Positions 12,193 to 12,211 of a stretch of DNA of 12,211 nt are shown piece after piece; within the stretch, counting starts at the first letter, position 1, and every line of letters starts with the position of its first letter. The DNA comes from Acetothermia bacterium UBA7521 (lineage in GTDB: Bacteria; Bipolaricaulota; Bipolaricaulia; Bipolaricaulales; Bipolaricaulaceae): positions 1-12,211 of the forward strand of contig DLNB01000001.1 in NCBI GenBank assembly GCA_002479455.1. The letters are read 5' to 3'. The notes below the pieces were generated by a model that saw only the letters and a program-made list of their open reading frames with translations, had not been told where the DNA came from and ran no database searches. Both the position numbers and the translations under genes were made by a program.

Positions 12193-12211
12193 CTGTCTCT
12201 TATACACATCT
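12193..12211. other. Tn5/Nextera mosaic-end adapter sequence at the contig end (artefact)
   Basis: The last 19 bases, CTGTCTCTTATACACATCT, are exactly the reverse of the Tn5 mosaic end used in transposase-based library kits. Biological sequence ends at 12192. This is not a natural insertion sequence. Confidence 0.98.

Noticed and set aside
12193..12211. End of a natural Tn5-type insertion sequence
   Set aside because: It is the engineered mosaic end exactly at the contig terminus, with no transposase gene. This is library adapter.

Overview
The window is a piece of a GC-rich bacterial genome. It looks chromosomal, and probably comes from a metagenome or single-cell assembly, because the right end stops in a 19-base Tn5/Nextera mosaic-end sequence that is library adapter. 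The organism is probably a diderm: it has a periplasmic HtrA protease, an RND-type exporter and the end of a beta-rich, barrel-like protein. The set HtrA + DppA + tryptophanase + a PP-loop/NFACT-R-like tRNA-thiolation protein suits an anaerobic, peptide-using, deep-branching lineage. Bipolaricaulota (Acetothermia/OP1) is one guess, but nothing here proves a phylum.

Layout. (1) 1-3088, minus strand: a TM/zinc-ribbon protein, a TetR-family regulator, a small exported or membrane protein and an RND/MMPL exporter cut by the left edge. The genes are tightly packed. An 18-bp perfect palindrome just upstream of the preferred TetR start is a likely autoregulatory operator. (2) 3100-3625, minus: a small stable-RNA cluster of a tRNA-sized hairpin element, tRNA-His(GTG) and tRNA-Arg(TCG), driven from an extended -10 promoter. 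Each is followed by a copy of an 83-92-base CGGTT/AACCG-rich spacer repeat. (3) 3872-5858, plus: a large secreted protein of unknown function with its own promoter and a GC-rich hairpin before the RBS. (4) 6150-6427, minus: tRNA-Gly(TCC) and tRNA-Arg(TCT), with a near-consensus promoter and a fourth copy of the spacer repeat. (5) 6453-7373, minus: tRNA-Pro(CGG), a terminator, and the D-aminopeptidase gene dppA. (6) 7387-7523: a small inverted-repeat, MITE-like element flanked by 8-bp direct repeats. (7) 7535-9028 minus: an HtrA/DegP-type protease, divergent from (8) 9136-10200 plus, a PP-loop tRNA-thiolase-like gene that looks leaderless. (9) 10247-10401: four back-to-back hairpins and a decayed copy of the MITE-like repeat, between convergent genes. 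(10) 10431-12192 minus: a tryptophanase-like PLP lyase preceded by the C-terminal end of a possible beta-barrel protein.

Together the genes suggest peptide and amino-acid catabolism (DppA, tryptophanase), envelope quality control (HtrA), regulated export (TetR/RND) and translation (five tRNAs and the thiolase-like protein). The least explained signals are the tRNA-trailing repeat family and the tRNA-sized hairpin that occupies a tRNA slot in that pattern.
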